64,000 nt of DNA from Methylobacterium oryzihabitans (GCF_004004555.2 NZ_SACP01000022.1:28422-92421), one strand, 5' to 3'. Counted from the stretch's first letter, positions 8,009 to 17,051 are shown. Notes: a model not told the origin generated them from the sequence alone. Program-made: numbers and translations.

Positions 8009-8214
8009 CAGGGCAATCGCTTCAGAGCGATTACCCTGGTTTCTTGCTTGGCCTCAGGCGCCGGCGTTCGCGTCCGCTCACTTGGCTTCCGCTCCGCTCT
8101 GCGTTCGAGTGGACAAGCGTCCCCTCGAACCCGCTCCGCGGGGCGCTCTTCGCGCCCGGCATACAGTGTCGCCCTGCGGGCGACCGCAGGACAATCGCTG
8201 AAGCGATTGTCCTG
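8009..8214 (+). repeat. Structured interspersed repeat, copy 1
   Basis: Three hairpins in a row. The first is at 8009-8038 (CAGGG/CCCTG ends, AATCGCT/AGCGATT). The central one has arms GTTCGAG/CTCGAAC near 8104-8131. The terminal one at 8187-8214 is perfect, with 13-base arms CAGGACAATCGCT/AGCGATTGTCCTG. Between them lie blocks shared with copies at 59411-59595 and 60179-60354, including CGCTCCGCTCTGCG and GGGGCGCTCTTCGCGCCCG. It sits between the 3' end of the metC-like gene and the upstream side of the exported-protein gene. Confidence 0.85.
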
Positions 8215-8243
8215 CCGGTTCCCCGGCGGCCCCTTGCGCCGGG

Positions 8244-9401
8244 TCAGCGCGCGCTCAGCGCCCGGTCGAGATCGGCGTAGAGGTCGTCGGGGTCCTCGAT
8301 GCCGACCGAGAGGCGCAGCAGGTCGTCCGGGCACGGCGTCCCCGGCCCCTCGATCGAGGCGCGGTGCTCGATCAGGCTCTCGACGCCGCCGAGCGAGGTC
8401 GCCCGCTTCCACAGCCCGACCGCCGCCGCCGCCGCCACCGCCGCCGCCGCGCCGCCGGCGACCCGGATCGACAGCATCGTGCCGAAGCCGCCCTGCATCT
8501 GGCGCGCCGCGAGCGCGTGGCCGGGATGCCCGGGCAGGCCGGGATACAGCACCGCGTGCACCGAGGGATGCGCCTCGAACCGGCGGGCGAGGTCGGCGGC
8601 GCCCGCCATCTGGGCGGCGATGCGCACGTGCAGGGTGCGCAGGCCGCGCAGCAGCAGGTAGGCCTCGAACGGCCCGAGGATCGCGCCCTGGCCCGAGCGG
8701 ATGCGCTGGATCCGGGTCCAGAACGCGTCCGGCGCCGCCCCGGCGAGCACGCCCGCGATCACGTCGGAATGGCCGTTGAGCACCTTGGTGGCGGCGTGCA
8801 TCACCACATCGGCGCCGAGCGCCAGCGGGCGGGTGACCACCGGCGAGGCGCAGGTCGAGTCGACCGCGAGCCGCGCCCCGGCCGCGTGCGCGATCTCGGC
8901 GACCGCGGCGATGTCGGTGACGGTCCAGAGCGGGTTCGACGGCGTCTCGATCCACACCAGCTTGGTCCGGCCCGGCCGCATCGCGGCGCGCAGCGCGTCG
9001 AGGTCGTCGGTGGCGACGAAGTCGACCTCGAGGCCCCAGCGGGTCGCCTCCTCGGACAGCCAGCGGCGCAGGGCCCAGTACATCACCGTCGGGGCGACGA
9101 CGTGGTCGCCGGGGTCGAGGGCCTGGAACACGGCGGTGGCCGCCGCCATGCCGGACGAGAACAGCAGGGCGCCGGCCTGCGCCTCCTCCAGCATCGCCAG
9201 CACGGCCTCGGCCTCGCGCACGGTGGCGTTGTCGGGCCGGCCGTAGACGAAGCCGGAGCTGTACTGGTTGTCGGGGTCGCGGATGTAGGTGGTCGAGACG
9301 TGGATCGGCGCGACGACCGCCCGCGTCTGCAGGTCGACATGGCCCATCGCCTGCGCGGCGAGGCTGCGCTTCGACCAGGAACGGGGGGCATCGGTGCTCA
9401 T
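8244..9401 (-). CDS. metC: Cys/Met-metabolism PLP-dependent enzyme (cystathionine beta-lyase-like)
   Basis: 385 residues, normal for the trans-sulfuration family. The PLP lysine is K206 in HAATKVLNGHSD, the family YGRPDNAT motif is at 53-60 and SSGMAA at 82-87. The C-terminus has SLGGVESLIEHRAS, typical of cystathionine lyases and synthases. The reaction is probably beta- or gamma-elimination of a thioether amino acid; the exact substrate (cystathionine, methionine or another) is not fixed by sequence alone. The ATG at 9401 gives MSTDAPRSWSK. It is divergent from a TetR regulator, with a palindrome between them. Confidence 0.85.
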   Translation of the reverse strand: MSTDAPRSWSKRSLAAQAMGHVDLQTRAVVAPIHVSTTYIRDPDNQYSSGFVYGRPDNATVREAEAVLAMLEEAQAGALLFSSGMAAATAVFQALDPGDHVVAPTVMYWALRRWLSEEATRWGLEVDFVATDDLDALRAAMRPGRTKLVWIETPSNPLWTVTDIAAVAEIAHAAGARLAVDSTCASPVVTRPLALGADVVMHAATKVLNGHSDVIAGVLAGAAPDAFWTRIQRIRSGQGAILGPFEAYLLLRGLRTLHVRIAAQMAGAADLARRFEAHPSVHAVLYPGLPGHPGHALAARQMQGGFGTMLSIRVAGGAAAAVAAAAAVGLWKRATSLGGVESLIEHRASIEGPGTPCPDDLLRLSVGIEDPDDLYADLDRALSAR

Positions 9402-9526
9402 GGGGCTTCCTCGACGGACGCGGACGAGGCCCCGCCGTCGCAGAAGCGCGGGAGCGGCGCAAGGGCGCGGACCGGAGAGCCTGCCCAGGTATGCGGCATG
9501 ACTTGGCGCAGATATAAACGGGCCTG

Positions 9527-9540
9527 CCTGTACAAACAGG
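9527..9540. promoter_or_regulatory. Putative TetR operator between divergent metC-like and tetR genes
   Basis: CCTGTACAAACAGG has 5-base arms (CCTGT/ACAGG) around ACAA. It lies 37 bp before the tetR ATG and 125 bp before the metC-like start. Position and shape fit a TetR dimer site that controls both directions. Confidence 0.5.
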
Positions 9541-9577
9541 ATTGACGGTTTCTTCGTCCGCACGTCACAGTGTCCGC

Positions 9578-10213
9578 ATGACCGAGGCAGCGACGACCGT
9601 CCGCCGGACCCGCAAGACCCAGCAGGAGCGCAGCGCCGACACCACGGCGCGGCTCTTGGAGGCGACGATCGACCTCCTGCACGACCGCGGCTTCTCGCGC
9701 CTCTCGACCGCCGACATCGCCGAGCAGGCCGGGCTGTCGCGCGGGGCGCTGACGCATCACTTCGCCTCGAAGGAGGAGATCATCGTCGCGGCGATCGCCG
9801 ACCAGCTCCGCCGCTCCACCGCCGCCCTGCACGCCATGGCCGGTGAGATCCGGGCGTCCGGCGGCACCACCGACGAGATCGTCGACTTCATCTGGGCGAT
9901 GATGACCGACCGCCTGTTCTACGTGACGATGGAGTACCTGCCCGAGGCGCGGCACAACCCGCCGTTCCGCGCCGCGATCGTCCCGGTGGTCAAGGAGTTC
10001 CACGACGGCCTCAACGCCGTCTGGGCCGAACTCGCCGCCCAGGCCGGGGTCGAGGTCGGCCGCGCCCTCGTCCTGATGAACGCGACGATGTGCATGATCC
10101 GCGGGATGATCGCCCAGACCCCGGTCAAGGACGACCCGGCTTACTTTCGCGCCCTGCTCGACTTCTGGAAGGACAACCTCCGCCGGGAGTTCCGGGCCGC
10201 CCCGCCCGCCTGA
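9578..10213 (+). CDS. TetR-family transcriptional regulator
   Basis: 211 residues. The N-terminal HTH (about 20-70) reads STADIAEQAGLSRGALTHHF, followed by the usual KEEI helix. The C-terminal all-helical ligand domain has no clear subfamily mark. The ATG at 9578 is chosen over an in-frame TTG at 9542 because it is spaced better after the palindrome at 9527-9540. The gene ends 30 bp before the amidohydrolase, so it probably heads the operon of peptide hydrolase and Liv transporter and represses it together with itself. Confidence 0.9.
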   Translation: MTEAATTVRRTRKTQQERSADTTARLLEATIDLLHDRGFSRLSTADIAEQAGLSRGALTHHFASKEEIIVAAIADQLRRSTAALHAMAGEIRASGGTTDEIVDFIWAMMTDRLFYVTMEYLPEARHNPPFRAAIVPVVKEFHDGLNAVWAELAAQAGVEVGRALVLMNATMCMIRGMIAQTPVKDDPAYFRALLDFWKDNLRREFRAAPPA

Positions 10214-10243
10214 GCGCACCCCCTCGCACTTCCCGGAGCCGCC

Positions 10244-11482
10244 ATGTCGACGATCCTGTTCCAGAACGCCGCCCTCCTCGACGGGACCGCCGAGGGCGCG
10301 CTCGCCGACCACCACGTCCTCGTCGAGGGCGGCCTGATCCGCGAGGTCTCGGACCGGCCGATCAGGGCCGCCTCGGCCCGGGTCGTGGATCTCGCCGGCA
10401 GGACCCTGATGCCGGGGCTGATCGACTGCCACGTCCACGTCATCGCGTCGATTCCCGATCTCGGCCGCAACGCCGAGCTGCCCAACACCCTGGTCGCCCT
10501 GCGCTCGGCGAAGATCATGCGCGAGATGCTGATGCGCGGCTTCACCACCGTGCGCGACCTCGGCGGCGCCGATCACGGCCTCGTCATGGCGATCGAGGAG
10601 GGGCTGATCGAGGCGCCGCGCCTCGTGATCTGCGGCAAGGCGCTGTCGCAGACCGGCGGCCACACCGATTACCGCGGCCGCTTCCACGCCCGCGACGTCG
10701 AGTATTACCGCGACCGCGCCGGCACCCTCGGGCGGGTTGTGGACGGGGTCGACGCGGTGCGCCGCGCCTGCCGCGAGGAGATCAAGGCCGGGGCGCAGTT
10801 CATCAAGATCATGGCCAATGGCGGCGTCTCGTCGCCGACCGACCCGATCGCGTTCCTCGGCCTGTCCTCCGACGAGGTGCGGGCCTCGGTCGAGGAGGCG
10901 AACGGCGCCTGCACCTACGTCGCCGCCCACCTCTACACCGACGACGCGATCCGCCGGGCGGTGGAGCTCGGCGTGGTCTCGGTCGAGCACGGCAACCTCA
11001 TCACGCCGGCGACCGCCCGCCTCGTGAAGGAGCGCGGCGCCTACGTGGTGCCGACCAACGTCACCTTCGACGCGCTGGCCAAGGAGGGCGCCTCCCTCGG
11101 CCTGCCGCCGGATTCGGTCGCCAAGATCGAGGACGTGCGCGAGCAGGGCCTTGCGGCACTCGAAATCCTGCGCGAGGCCGGGGTGATGATGGCCTACGGC
11201 ACCGACCTGCTCGGCGGGATGCACCGCCACCAGTCGGAGGAGTTCGTGCTGCGCGGCCGGGTCCTGCCGCCGATCGAGGTGATCCGCTCGGCGACCGTCA
11301 ACGCCGCGAAGGTGGTGCGCCAGGAGGGCCGCCTCGGCGTCATCGCTCCGGGGGCGCATGCCGACCTGATCGTCGTCGACGGCGACCCGCTCGAGGATCT
11401 GTCCCTGCTCACCGGCCAGGGCCGCCACATGCCGGCGATCCTGAAGGCCGGCCGCTTCGTCAAGGACGCGCTCGCCGCCTGA
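10244..11482 (+). CDS. Metal-dependent amidohydrolase, Xaa-Pro dipeptidase/carboxypeptidase-like
   Basis: 412 residues of the amidohydrolase TIM-barrel superfamily. Metal ligands are visible: H63 and H65 in DCHVHV, K188 (likely carboxylated) in FIKIMANGG, H229 in AAHLY, H249 in VEHGN and D321 in GTDLL. The spacing resembles the imidazolonepropionase-like group that includes Xaa-Pro dipeptidases and N-acyl amino acid hydrolases. No signal peptide is seen, so it acts in the cytoplasm. It lies between tetR and livK, suggesting that it cleaves the compound brought in by the transporter. Substrate is inferred only at the level of peptide or acyl amino acid. Confidence 0.85.
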   Translation: MSTILFQNAALLDGTAEGALADHHVLVEGGLIREVSDRPIRAASARVVDLAGRTLMPGLIDCHVHVIASIPDLGRNAELPNTLVALRSAKIMREMLMRGFTTVRDLGGADHGLVMAIEEGLIEAPRLVICGKALSQTGGHTDYRGRFHARDVEYYRDRAGTLGRVVDGVDAVRRACREEIKAGAQFIKIMANGGVSSPTDPIAFLGLSSDEVRASVEEANGACTYVAAHLYTDDAIRRAVELGVVSVEHGNLITPATARLVKERGAYVVPTNVTFDALAKEGASLGLPPDSVAKIEDVREQGLAALEILREAGVMMAYGTDLLGGMHRHQSEEFVLRGRVLPPIEVIRSATVNAAKVVRQEGRLGVIAPGAHADLIVVDGDPLEDLSLLTGQGRHMPAILKAGRFVKDALAA

Positions 11483-11518
11483 ATCCGCCGCCCCCGCTCA
11501 CGAGGATTTCTCAACGTC

Positions 11519-12742
11519 ATGCTCGACCGTCGCACCCTCCTCACCGGCGCCGCAGGCGCCGGCCTCCTCCTGTCGGCCCCGGCGGCGCTCCGCGCGCAGG
11601 GGGGCGGCAGCGGGCCGATCCGCATCGGCGCCCTCAACCCGATCACCGGCTCGGGCAGCCCCTACGGCTCGGGGATGCAGAAGATGATCGTCGCCGTCGC
11701 CGAGGCGGTGAACGCCGCCGGGGGTGCCGCCGGCCGTAAGATCGAGATCGTCGCCGAGGACACCCAGACCAACCCGCAGGCGGCGGTGCTGGCGGCCAAG
11801 AAGCTGATCGAGGCCAACAAGGTCCAGGCGATCCTCGGCACCTTCGCGTCGGGCGTGTCGCTGGCGGTGATCCCGCTGTGCAACGATGCCGGCATCCCGC
11901 TCTTCCACGTCTCGGGCGCCCCGGCGCTGTCGACTCCGCCGGCCAACGCCAAGGGGCTCGGCTTCCGCTTCCAGGCCACCAACGACCGCTTCGGCCGCGC
12001 CTTCGCGGAGATCTGCACCCGCGAGGGCTTCAAGCGCCCGGCCACGATGGCGTTCAACAACGCCTCGGGCATCGGCAACACCGAGGGCTTCGCCCGGGCC
12101 TGGAAGGCCAAGGGCGGGCAGGTGGTCGAGAGCGTCGTCTACGAGCCGAACCAGGCGACCTACCGCTCCGAGCTGATGAAGGTGCTCGCCGCCAAGCCCG
12201 ACGTGATCGTCACCGGCTCCTACCTCGCCGACACCACCATCATCCTGCGCGAGTGGTTCCAGAGCGGCCAGAATGTCCGCTGGATCATCCCGGGCTGGGC
12301 GGCCAACCCCGAGCTCATCAAGGCGCTCGGCCCCGACGTCACCGAGGGCATCATCTCGGTCGAGAGCATCTCGAACGAGGGGTCGGGGGCGTTCAAGCTC
12401 TACGAGGCCGACTACCAGAAGGCGATGAAGCAGCCGGGGACGGCCAATACCTACGCGGCGATGACCTGGGACATGATGACGGTGCTGGCGCTCGCCATCG
12501 AGGCCGCCGGCACCGCCGAGATGCCGGCGGTGGTCGCCAAGCTGCGCGAGGTCGCCAACCCGCCCGGCACCGCCGTGTCGTCCTTCGCCGAGGGCAAGGC
12601 GGCGCTGAAGGCCGGCAAGATCAACTTCGAGGGCGCGTCCTCGGCGCTGGATTTCGATCAGTACGGGGACGTGACCCCGAACTTCGGCGCCTCGTTCGTC
12701 ACCGGCGGCAAGCTGGTGCGGCGATACGTGGTCGAGATCTAG
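11519..12742 (+). CDS. livK: ABC transporter periplasmic substrate-binding protein (LivK-type)
   Basis: 407 residues. The N-terminus has a Tat-like signal (DRRTLLTGAAGAGLLL, cleavage near LRA-QGG), so export of the folded protein is likely. The mature part starts PIRIGALNPITGSGSPYG, the type I periplasmic-binding fold of the Liv family. It follows the amidohydrolase by 36 bp and is separated from its permease genes by a 368 bp region containing strong hairpins (12815-13013), which could keep its level above that of the membrane subunits. Confidence 0.9.
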   Translation: MLDRRTLLTGAAGAGLLLSAPAALRAQGGGSGPIRIGALNPITGSGSPYGSGMQKMIVAVAEAVNAAGGAAGRKIEIVAEDTQTNPQAAVLAAKKLIEANKVQAILGTFASGVSLAVIPLCNDAGIPLFHVSGAPALSTPPANAKGLGFRFQATNDRFGRAFAEICTREGFKRPATMAFNNASGIGNTEGFARAWKAKGGQVVESVVYEPNQATYRSELMKVLAAKPDVIVTGSYLADTTIILREWFQSGQNVRWIIPGWAANPELIKALGPDVTEGIISVESISNEGSGAFKLYEADYQKAMKQPGTANTYAAMTWDMMTVLALAIEAAGTAEMPAVVAKLREVANPPGTAVSSFAEGKAALKAGKINFEGASSALDFDQYGDVTPNFGASFVTGGKLVRRYVVEI

Positions 12743-12814
12743 GCCGGGACCGGCCGGGCTTCGGAAGCTCCGCTGCGAGTGGAGGCGTCCGCAGGAGGGA
12801 AAGACGCGGGTCTT

Positions 12815-13013
12815 CCCCTCTCCCCGCGGGCGGGGAGAGGCCCGAGTACCCCTTGTTGGGTACTCGGGAAGCCCGCAGGGCGAGGGTGAGGGGGTGTCTC
12901 CGGATGAGACTCCTCCGGCACCACCCCCTCACCCTCGCTCCGGCTTACGCCTGCGCTCACGGCGGACCCGACGAGGGGTCCGCCGTCCTCTCCCCGCCCG
13001 TGGGGAGAGGAGA
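12815..13013. repeat. Compound inverted-repeat element inside the second liv operon
   Basis: The 368 bp between livK and livH hold nested palindromes: CTCTCCCCGCGGGCGGGGAGAG-type arms at about 12818-12839; CCCGAGTACC with its complement GGTACTCGGG at 12841-12868; GAGGGTGAGGGGGTG paired with CACCCCCTCACCCTC (12882-12896 and 12922-12936); GGCGGACCC/GGGTCCGCC at 12961-12984; and a further CTCTCCCC/GGGGAGAG near 12988-13010. The outer parts are related to elements at 3395 and 29095. No gene is seen. Its likely effect is RNA folding between livK and livH. Confidence 0.75.
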
Positions 13014-13110
13014 CGATCCGCGCCCATCTCGTCCACCGGACGCTCCCCCGGACAGCCTTGCGCGCAGGGGGAGGATCGGGTCGCGCCTCCCCACCATCAG
13101 GAATCCCCGC

Positions 13111-13974
13111 GTGTTCTACGCCCAACTCGTCGTCAACGGGCTGCTGCAGGGCCTGATCGTCGGGCTCGCCGCCCTCGCGATCACGCTGGTCTTCGGCATC
13201 GGCCGCTTCGCCAACGCCGCGACCGGCGACGCGATGACCTTCGGCGCCTATGCCGCCCTCCTCGGCCACGGCCTCACCGGGTCGCTCGCCGCCGCGGGCC
13301 TCGCCGCCATGGCGGCCACCGCCGCCCTGTCGCTCGGCAGCTACGCGCTGGTGTTCCGCCGGCTCGCCGGACGCTCGGCGGTGGCGCTCCTCGTCGCCTC
13401 GATCGGCGTCGGCTTCGCGATCCGGGCCGGGCTCGGCCTCGGCTTCGGCCACGGCCAGCAGCTCTTCTCGGTGCCGCTGGTGCGCCCGATCCGCCTCGGC
13501 GAGGTCATCGTCAACCCGTTCGACCTCCAGCTCGCCGCGGTCGCCGCCGTGATGCTGGCCGCCGTGTTCGGCCTCCTCCACCTCACCCCGATCGGCCGGC
13601 GGATGCGCGCGGTCGCCGACAACCGCGACCTCGCGCTCGTCTCGGGCATCCGCCCCGAGCGGGTGATGGTGGCGCTGTGGCTCCTCGTCGGCGCCGTCAC
13701 CGGCATCGCCGGGATGATGCTCGGGATGAAGACCGTAGTGTCGCCGGACCTCGGCTGGGAGATGCTGCTGCCGGCCTTCGCCGCGACGATCCTCGGCGGC
13801 ATCGGCAGCCCGCTGGGCGCGCTGCTCGCCGGGCTGCTGCTCGGGGTGGCGCAGGAACTGTCCACGCCGTTCGTCGGCTTCACCTACAAGCTCGCGATCT
13901 CCTTCGTCGTCCTGCTCGCCGTCCTGCTGGTGCGGCCGCGGGGCCTGTTCGGCCGCATCGAGGGGGTGCGCTGA
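13111..13974 (+). CDS. livH: Branched-chain amino acid-type ABC transporter permease LivH
   Basis: 287 residues from a GTG at 13111 preceded by AGGA about 9 bases upstream. The first helix NGLLQGLIVGLAALAITLVF and the loop GIGRFANAATGDAMTFGAY are the LivH landmarks, and the C-terminus ends LLVRPRGLFGRIEGVR. It forms the membrane channel with LivM. The stop codon shares one base with the livM start (TGATG), showing translational coupling. Confidence 0.9.
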   Translation: MFYAQLVVNGLLQGLIVGLAALAITLVFGIGRFANAATGDAMTFGAYAALLGHGLTGSLAAAGLAAMAATAALSLGSYALVFRRLAGRSAVALLVASIGVGFAIRAGLGLGFGHGQQLFSVPLVRPIRLGEVIVNPFDLQLAAVAAVMLAAVFGLLHLTPIGRRMRAVADNRDLALVSGIRPERVMVALWLLVGAVTGIAGMMLGMKTVVSPDLGWEMLLPAFAATILGGIGSPLGALLAGLLLGVAQELSTPFVGFTYKLAISFVVLLAVLLVRPRGLFGRIEGVR

Positions 13975-14861
13975 TGGACGCCTATCTCGCCGCCATCGCC
14001 ATCGTGGCGCTGATCTACATCCTGCTCGCCCTCGGGCTCACCCTGCAATACGGCCTGACCGGGCTCATCAACTTCGGCCATGTCGGCTTCTTCGCCATCG
14101 GCGCCTACGCCGCGGCGATCCTCGCCACCCACGGTGCGCCGCTGGTCCTCGGCTTCGTCGCCGCGGCGTTCTTCGCCGGCCTCGCGGCGTGGCCGATCGG
14201 CCTCGTGTCCCTGCGCCTGCGCGACGACTACTTCGCCATCGTGACGCTCGGCTTCTCCGAGACCGTGCGCCTCGTCATCACCAGCGAGAAGTGGCTGACC
14301 AACGGCGTCCAGGGCATCCCGGCGATCCCGCGGCTGTTCTCCGGCCTCACCGTCGGCATCGGCGCGCAGCTCGCCGTCCTCGCGGTGCTGCTCGCCGTCA
14401 CGGGGGCTGCGGTGCTCGCCATGCGGCGCATCGTCAGGAGCCCGTTCGGCCGCATCATCGAGGCGATCCGCGACAACGAGGACGGGTTGCGGGCGCTCGG
14501 CAAGGAGCCGGCCCGGTTCAAGGTCCAGGTGCTGATCCTCGGCGCCGGCCTCGCCGGCCTCGCCGGGGCGTTCTACGCCCACTACATCACCTACATCGTC
14601 CCCGACCAGTTCATCCCGCTCGTCACCTTCTACGTCTGGATGGCGATCATCATCGGCGGGGTCGGGCGCATCTCCGGCGCGGTGGTCGGCACCGCCCTGC
14701 TGATGATCCTGCTCGAAGGCTCGCGCTTCATCCGCGACGTGGTGCCGGGCATCTCCGAGGTCGAGATGGCCTCGATCCGCCTCGGCGTCATCGGCATCCT
14801 GCTGGTCTTGTTCACGATCTACCGCCCGCAGGGCCTGATGGGGGACTTTTCCCGCAAATGA
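13974..14861 (+). CDS. livM: Branched-chain amino acid-type ABC transporter permease LivM
   Basis: 295 residues, mostly hydrophobic. LivM landmarks are GLTGLINFGHVGFFAIGAYA near residue 28 and the cytoplasmic loop SPFGRIIEAIRDNEDGLRAL. It ends with FTIYRPQGLMGDFSRK. It overlaps livH by one base and livG by four (ATGA), as expected in a tightly packed transporter operon. Confidence 0.9.
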   Translation: MDAYLAAIAIVALIYILLALGLTLQYGLTGLINFGHVGFFAIGAYAAAILATHGAPLVLGFVAAAFFAGLAAWPIGLVSLRLRDDYFAIVTLGFSETVRLVITSEKWLTNGVQGIPAIPRLFSGLTVGIGAQLAVLAVLLAVTGAAVLAMRRIVRSPFGRIIEAIRDNEDGLRALGKEPARFKVQVLILGAGLAGLAGAFYAHYITYIVPDQFIPLVTFYVWMAIIIGGVGRISGAVVGTALLMILLEGSRFIRDVVPGISEVEMASIRLGVIGILLVLFTIYRPQGLMGDFSRK

Positions 14862-15616
14862 CCCTCGCGATCCGCAACATCCGCGTGGCGTTCGGCGGCT
14901 TCCAGGCCCTCGACGGCGTCACCCTGTCGATGGCGGCGGGCGATCTCGTCGGGCTGATCGGCCCGAACGGCGCCGGCAAGTCGACCCTGTTCTCGGTGGT
15001 GTCGGGCTTCATCGCCCCCGATTCCGGCGAGGTCCGGTTCGGCGACGCGCCCCTCGACGGCCTCTCGCCCTCGGCCCGGGCCCGCACCGGGCTGCTGCGC
15101 ACCTTCCAGGTGCCGCGGGAGTTCTCGCATCTCAGCGTGCGCGACAACCTCAGGGCGGCGGCGCCCGGGCAGGTGGGGGAGGGGCTGGTCGGCCTGTTCT
15201 TCCGCCCCGGCGAGGTCGCCCGCCAGGAACGGGCGGTGACGGAGAAGGCCGACGCGATCATCGCCTTCCTCAAGCTCGACCGCGTCGCCGACGTGCCGGC
15301 CGGCCGCCTGTCGGGCGGCCAGAAGAAGCTGCTCGAACTCGGCCGCGCCCTGATGGTCGAGCCGCGCACGATCCTCCTCGACGAGCCCTTCGCCGGAGTG
15401 AACCCGGTGCTGATCGCCGAGATCGTCGAGCGCATCCGCGAGCTGAACGCCCGCGGCATCGGCTTCCTGGTCATCGAGCACGACCTCCAGGCGCTCACCC
15501 GCCTCGTGCCGGTCCTGCACGTCATGGACCGCGGCCGCATCCTCGCCTCGGGCGATCCGGCGGCGGTGCTCGACGATCCCGGCGTGCGCGCCGCCTATCT
15601 CGGAGGCGTGGCGTGA
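14858..15616 (+). CDS. livG: ABC transporter ATP-binding protein LivG
   Basis: 252 residues. Walker A GPNGAGKST, signature LSGGQKK, Walker B ILLDEPFAG and switch histidine in VIEHDL are all present, in contrast to the altered LivF of the first operon. It starts inside the livM stop (ATGA) and overlaps livF, so the subunits are made in step. It energises uptake by the second Liv system. Confidence 0.9.
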   Translation: MTLAIRNIRVAFGGFQALDGVTLSMAAGDLVGLIGPNGAGKSTLFSVVSGFIAPDSGEVRFGDAPLDGLSPSARARTGLLRTFQVPREFSHLSVRDNLRAAAPGQVGEGLVGLFFRPGEVARQERAVTEKADAIIAFLKLDRVADVPAGRLSGGQKKLLELGRALMVEPRTILLDEPFAGVNPVLIAEIVERIRELNARGIGFLVIEHDLQALTRLVPVLHVMDRGRILASGDPAAVLDDPGVRAAYLGGVA

Positions 15617-16317
15617 CCACCGTCCTGGACATCGCCGCCCTGCGCGGCGGCTACGGCGAGGTCGACATCCTCGACGGCATCGACCTCACCCTCGCCGAGG
15701 GCGAGATCCTGACGGTCGCCGGCACCAACGGCGCCGGCAAGTCGACGCTCGCCAAGGCGATCGTCGGGCTGCTGCCGCGGGTCGCCGGCACCCTGCGGGT
15801 GGCGGGCCGGGACATCCTGTCCCTGCCGGCCCATGCCCGCGCCGCCTCCGGCATCGGCTACGTGCCGCAGGTCGCGAACGTGTTCGGCGCCCTGTCGATC
15901 CTCGAGAACCTCCAGGTCGTCGCCGGGGTGAAGGACCGAAAAGGCCGGATCGACGAGATGTTCGGGCTGTTCCCGCTGCTCGGCGAGCGCCGCCGAGCCC
16001 GGGCCGGCAGCCTGTCGGGGGGCGAGCGCCAGCAGCTCGCCTTCGCCCGCGCCCTGATGGCCCGTCCGCGCCTGATGGTGCTCGACGAGCCGACCGCCGC
16101 GCTCTCGCCGGCCAAGGTCGAGGACGCCTTCCGGCTCATCGCCCGGATGCCGGCGCTCGGCGTCTCGACCCTGATCGTCGAGCAGCGCGCCCGGCAGTCG
16201 CTGGCGATCTCGCATCGCGGCTGCATCCTTGACGGCGGCCGGGTCGCGCTGCAGGGCGACGCCGCCACGCTGCTCGCCGACGAGCGGGCCGCCGACCTCT
16301 ATCTCGGCCGCCACTGA
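15613..16317 (+). CDS. livF: ABC transporter ATP-binding protein LivF
   Basis: 234 residues from a GTG that overlaps the livG stop. Walker A is GTNGAGKST, the signature LSGGERQQ and Walker B LMVLDEPTA. The usual switch-histidine position reads IVEQRARQ (Gln), which is common in LivF. It is followed 11 bp later by a HAD-family hydrolase. Confidence 0.9.
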   Translation: MTTVLDIAALRGGYGEVDILDGIDLTLAEGEILTVAGTNGAGKSTLAKAIVGLLPRVAGTLRVAGRDILSLPAHARAASGIGYVPQVANVFGALSILENLQVVAGVKDRKGRIDEMFGLFPLLGERRRARAGSLSGGERQQLAFARALMARPRLMVLDEPTAALSPAKVEDAFRLIARMPALGVSTLIVEQRARQSLAISHRGCILDGGRVALQGDAATLLADERAADLYLGRH

Positions 16318-16328
16318 GGGACCCACCG

Positions 16329-17051
16329 ATGAAGCTGCGCGACTTCAAGGCCCTGACCTTCGACTGCTACGGCACGCTGATCGACTGGGAGACCGGGATG
16401 GTGACGGCGCTCGAGAGCCTGACCGGTCGGGCCGCCACGCCGCTGACCCGCAACGCGATCCTGGAGGCGCATGCCCGCCACGAATCGGCCCAGCAGGAGC
16501 AGATCCCGGGCCGGCTCTACCGCGACGTGCTCGCGGTGGTGTACAAGCGCCTCGCCGAGGAATGGGCGGTGCCGGTGACCTGGGACGAGTGCGTCGCCTA
16601 CGGCCGCTCGGTCCGCGACTGGCCGGCCTTTCCCGACAGCGCCGAGGCGCTCGCCTACCTCAAGCAGCACTACAAGCTCGTGATCCTGTCGAACGTCGAC
16701 AACGAGTCGTTCGGCCACAGCAACCGGAAGCTCGGCGTCGCCTTCGACGCGGTCTACACCGCCGAGGACATCGGCGCCTACAAGCCGAGCCCGCGCAACT
16801 TCGACTACATGCTGCGCAAGCTGAAGGGTCTCGGCGTGCGCAAGGACCAGATCCTGCACACCGCCGAGAGCCTGTTCCACGACCACAAGCCGGCCAACGC
16901 CGCCGGCCTCGCCTCGTGCTGGATCCACCGGCGGCACGGGGACGAGGGCTTCGGCGCGACCATGAACCCGGGCGCGATGCCGCGCTACGACTTCCGCTTC
17001 ACCGGCATGGCCGAGCTGGCGGCGGCGCACCGGGCCGAGGCCGGCGCCTGA
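16329..17051 (+). CDS. HAD-superfamily hydrolase, haloacid dehalogenase type II-like
   Basis: 240 residues. Motif I is FDCYGTLIDWE with the nucleophile Asp, motif II ILSNVDN with the Ser, motif III around the Lys of AYKPSPRNF and motif IV AESLFHD. The cap insertion (about 20-95) is helical, as in type II L-2-haloacid dehalogenases and related phosphatases. The last gene of the TetR/liv operon, 11 bp after livF. Its role may be removal of a phosphate or halide from the imported compound or its product; the sequence does not decide. Confidence 0.8.
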   Translation: MKLRDFKALTFDCYGTLIDWETGMVTALESLTGRAATPLTRNAILEAHARHESAQQEQIPGRLYRDVLAVVYKRLAEEWAVPVTWDECVAYGRSVRDWPAFPDSAEALAYLKQHYKLVILSNVDNESFGHSNRKLGVAFDAVYTAEDIGAYKPSPRNFDYMLRKLKGLGVRKDQILHTAESLFHDHKPANAAGLASCWIHRRHGDEGFGATMNPGAMPRYDFRFTGMAELAAAHRAEAGA

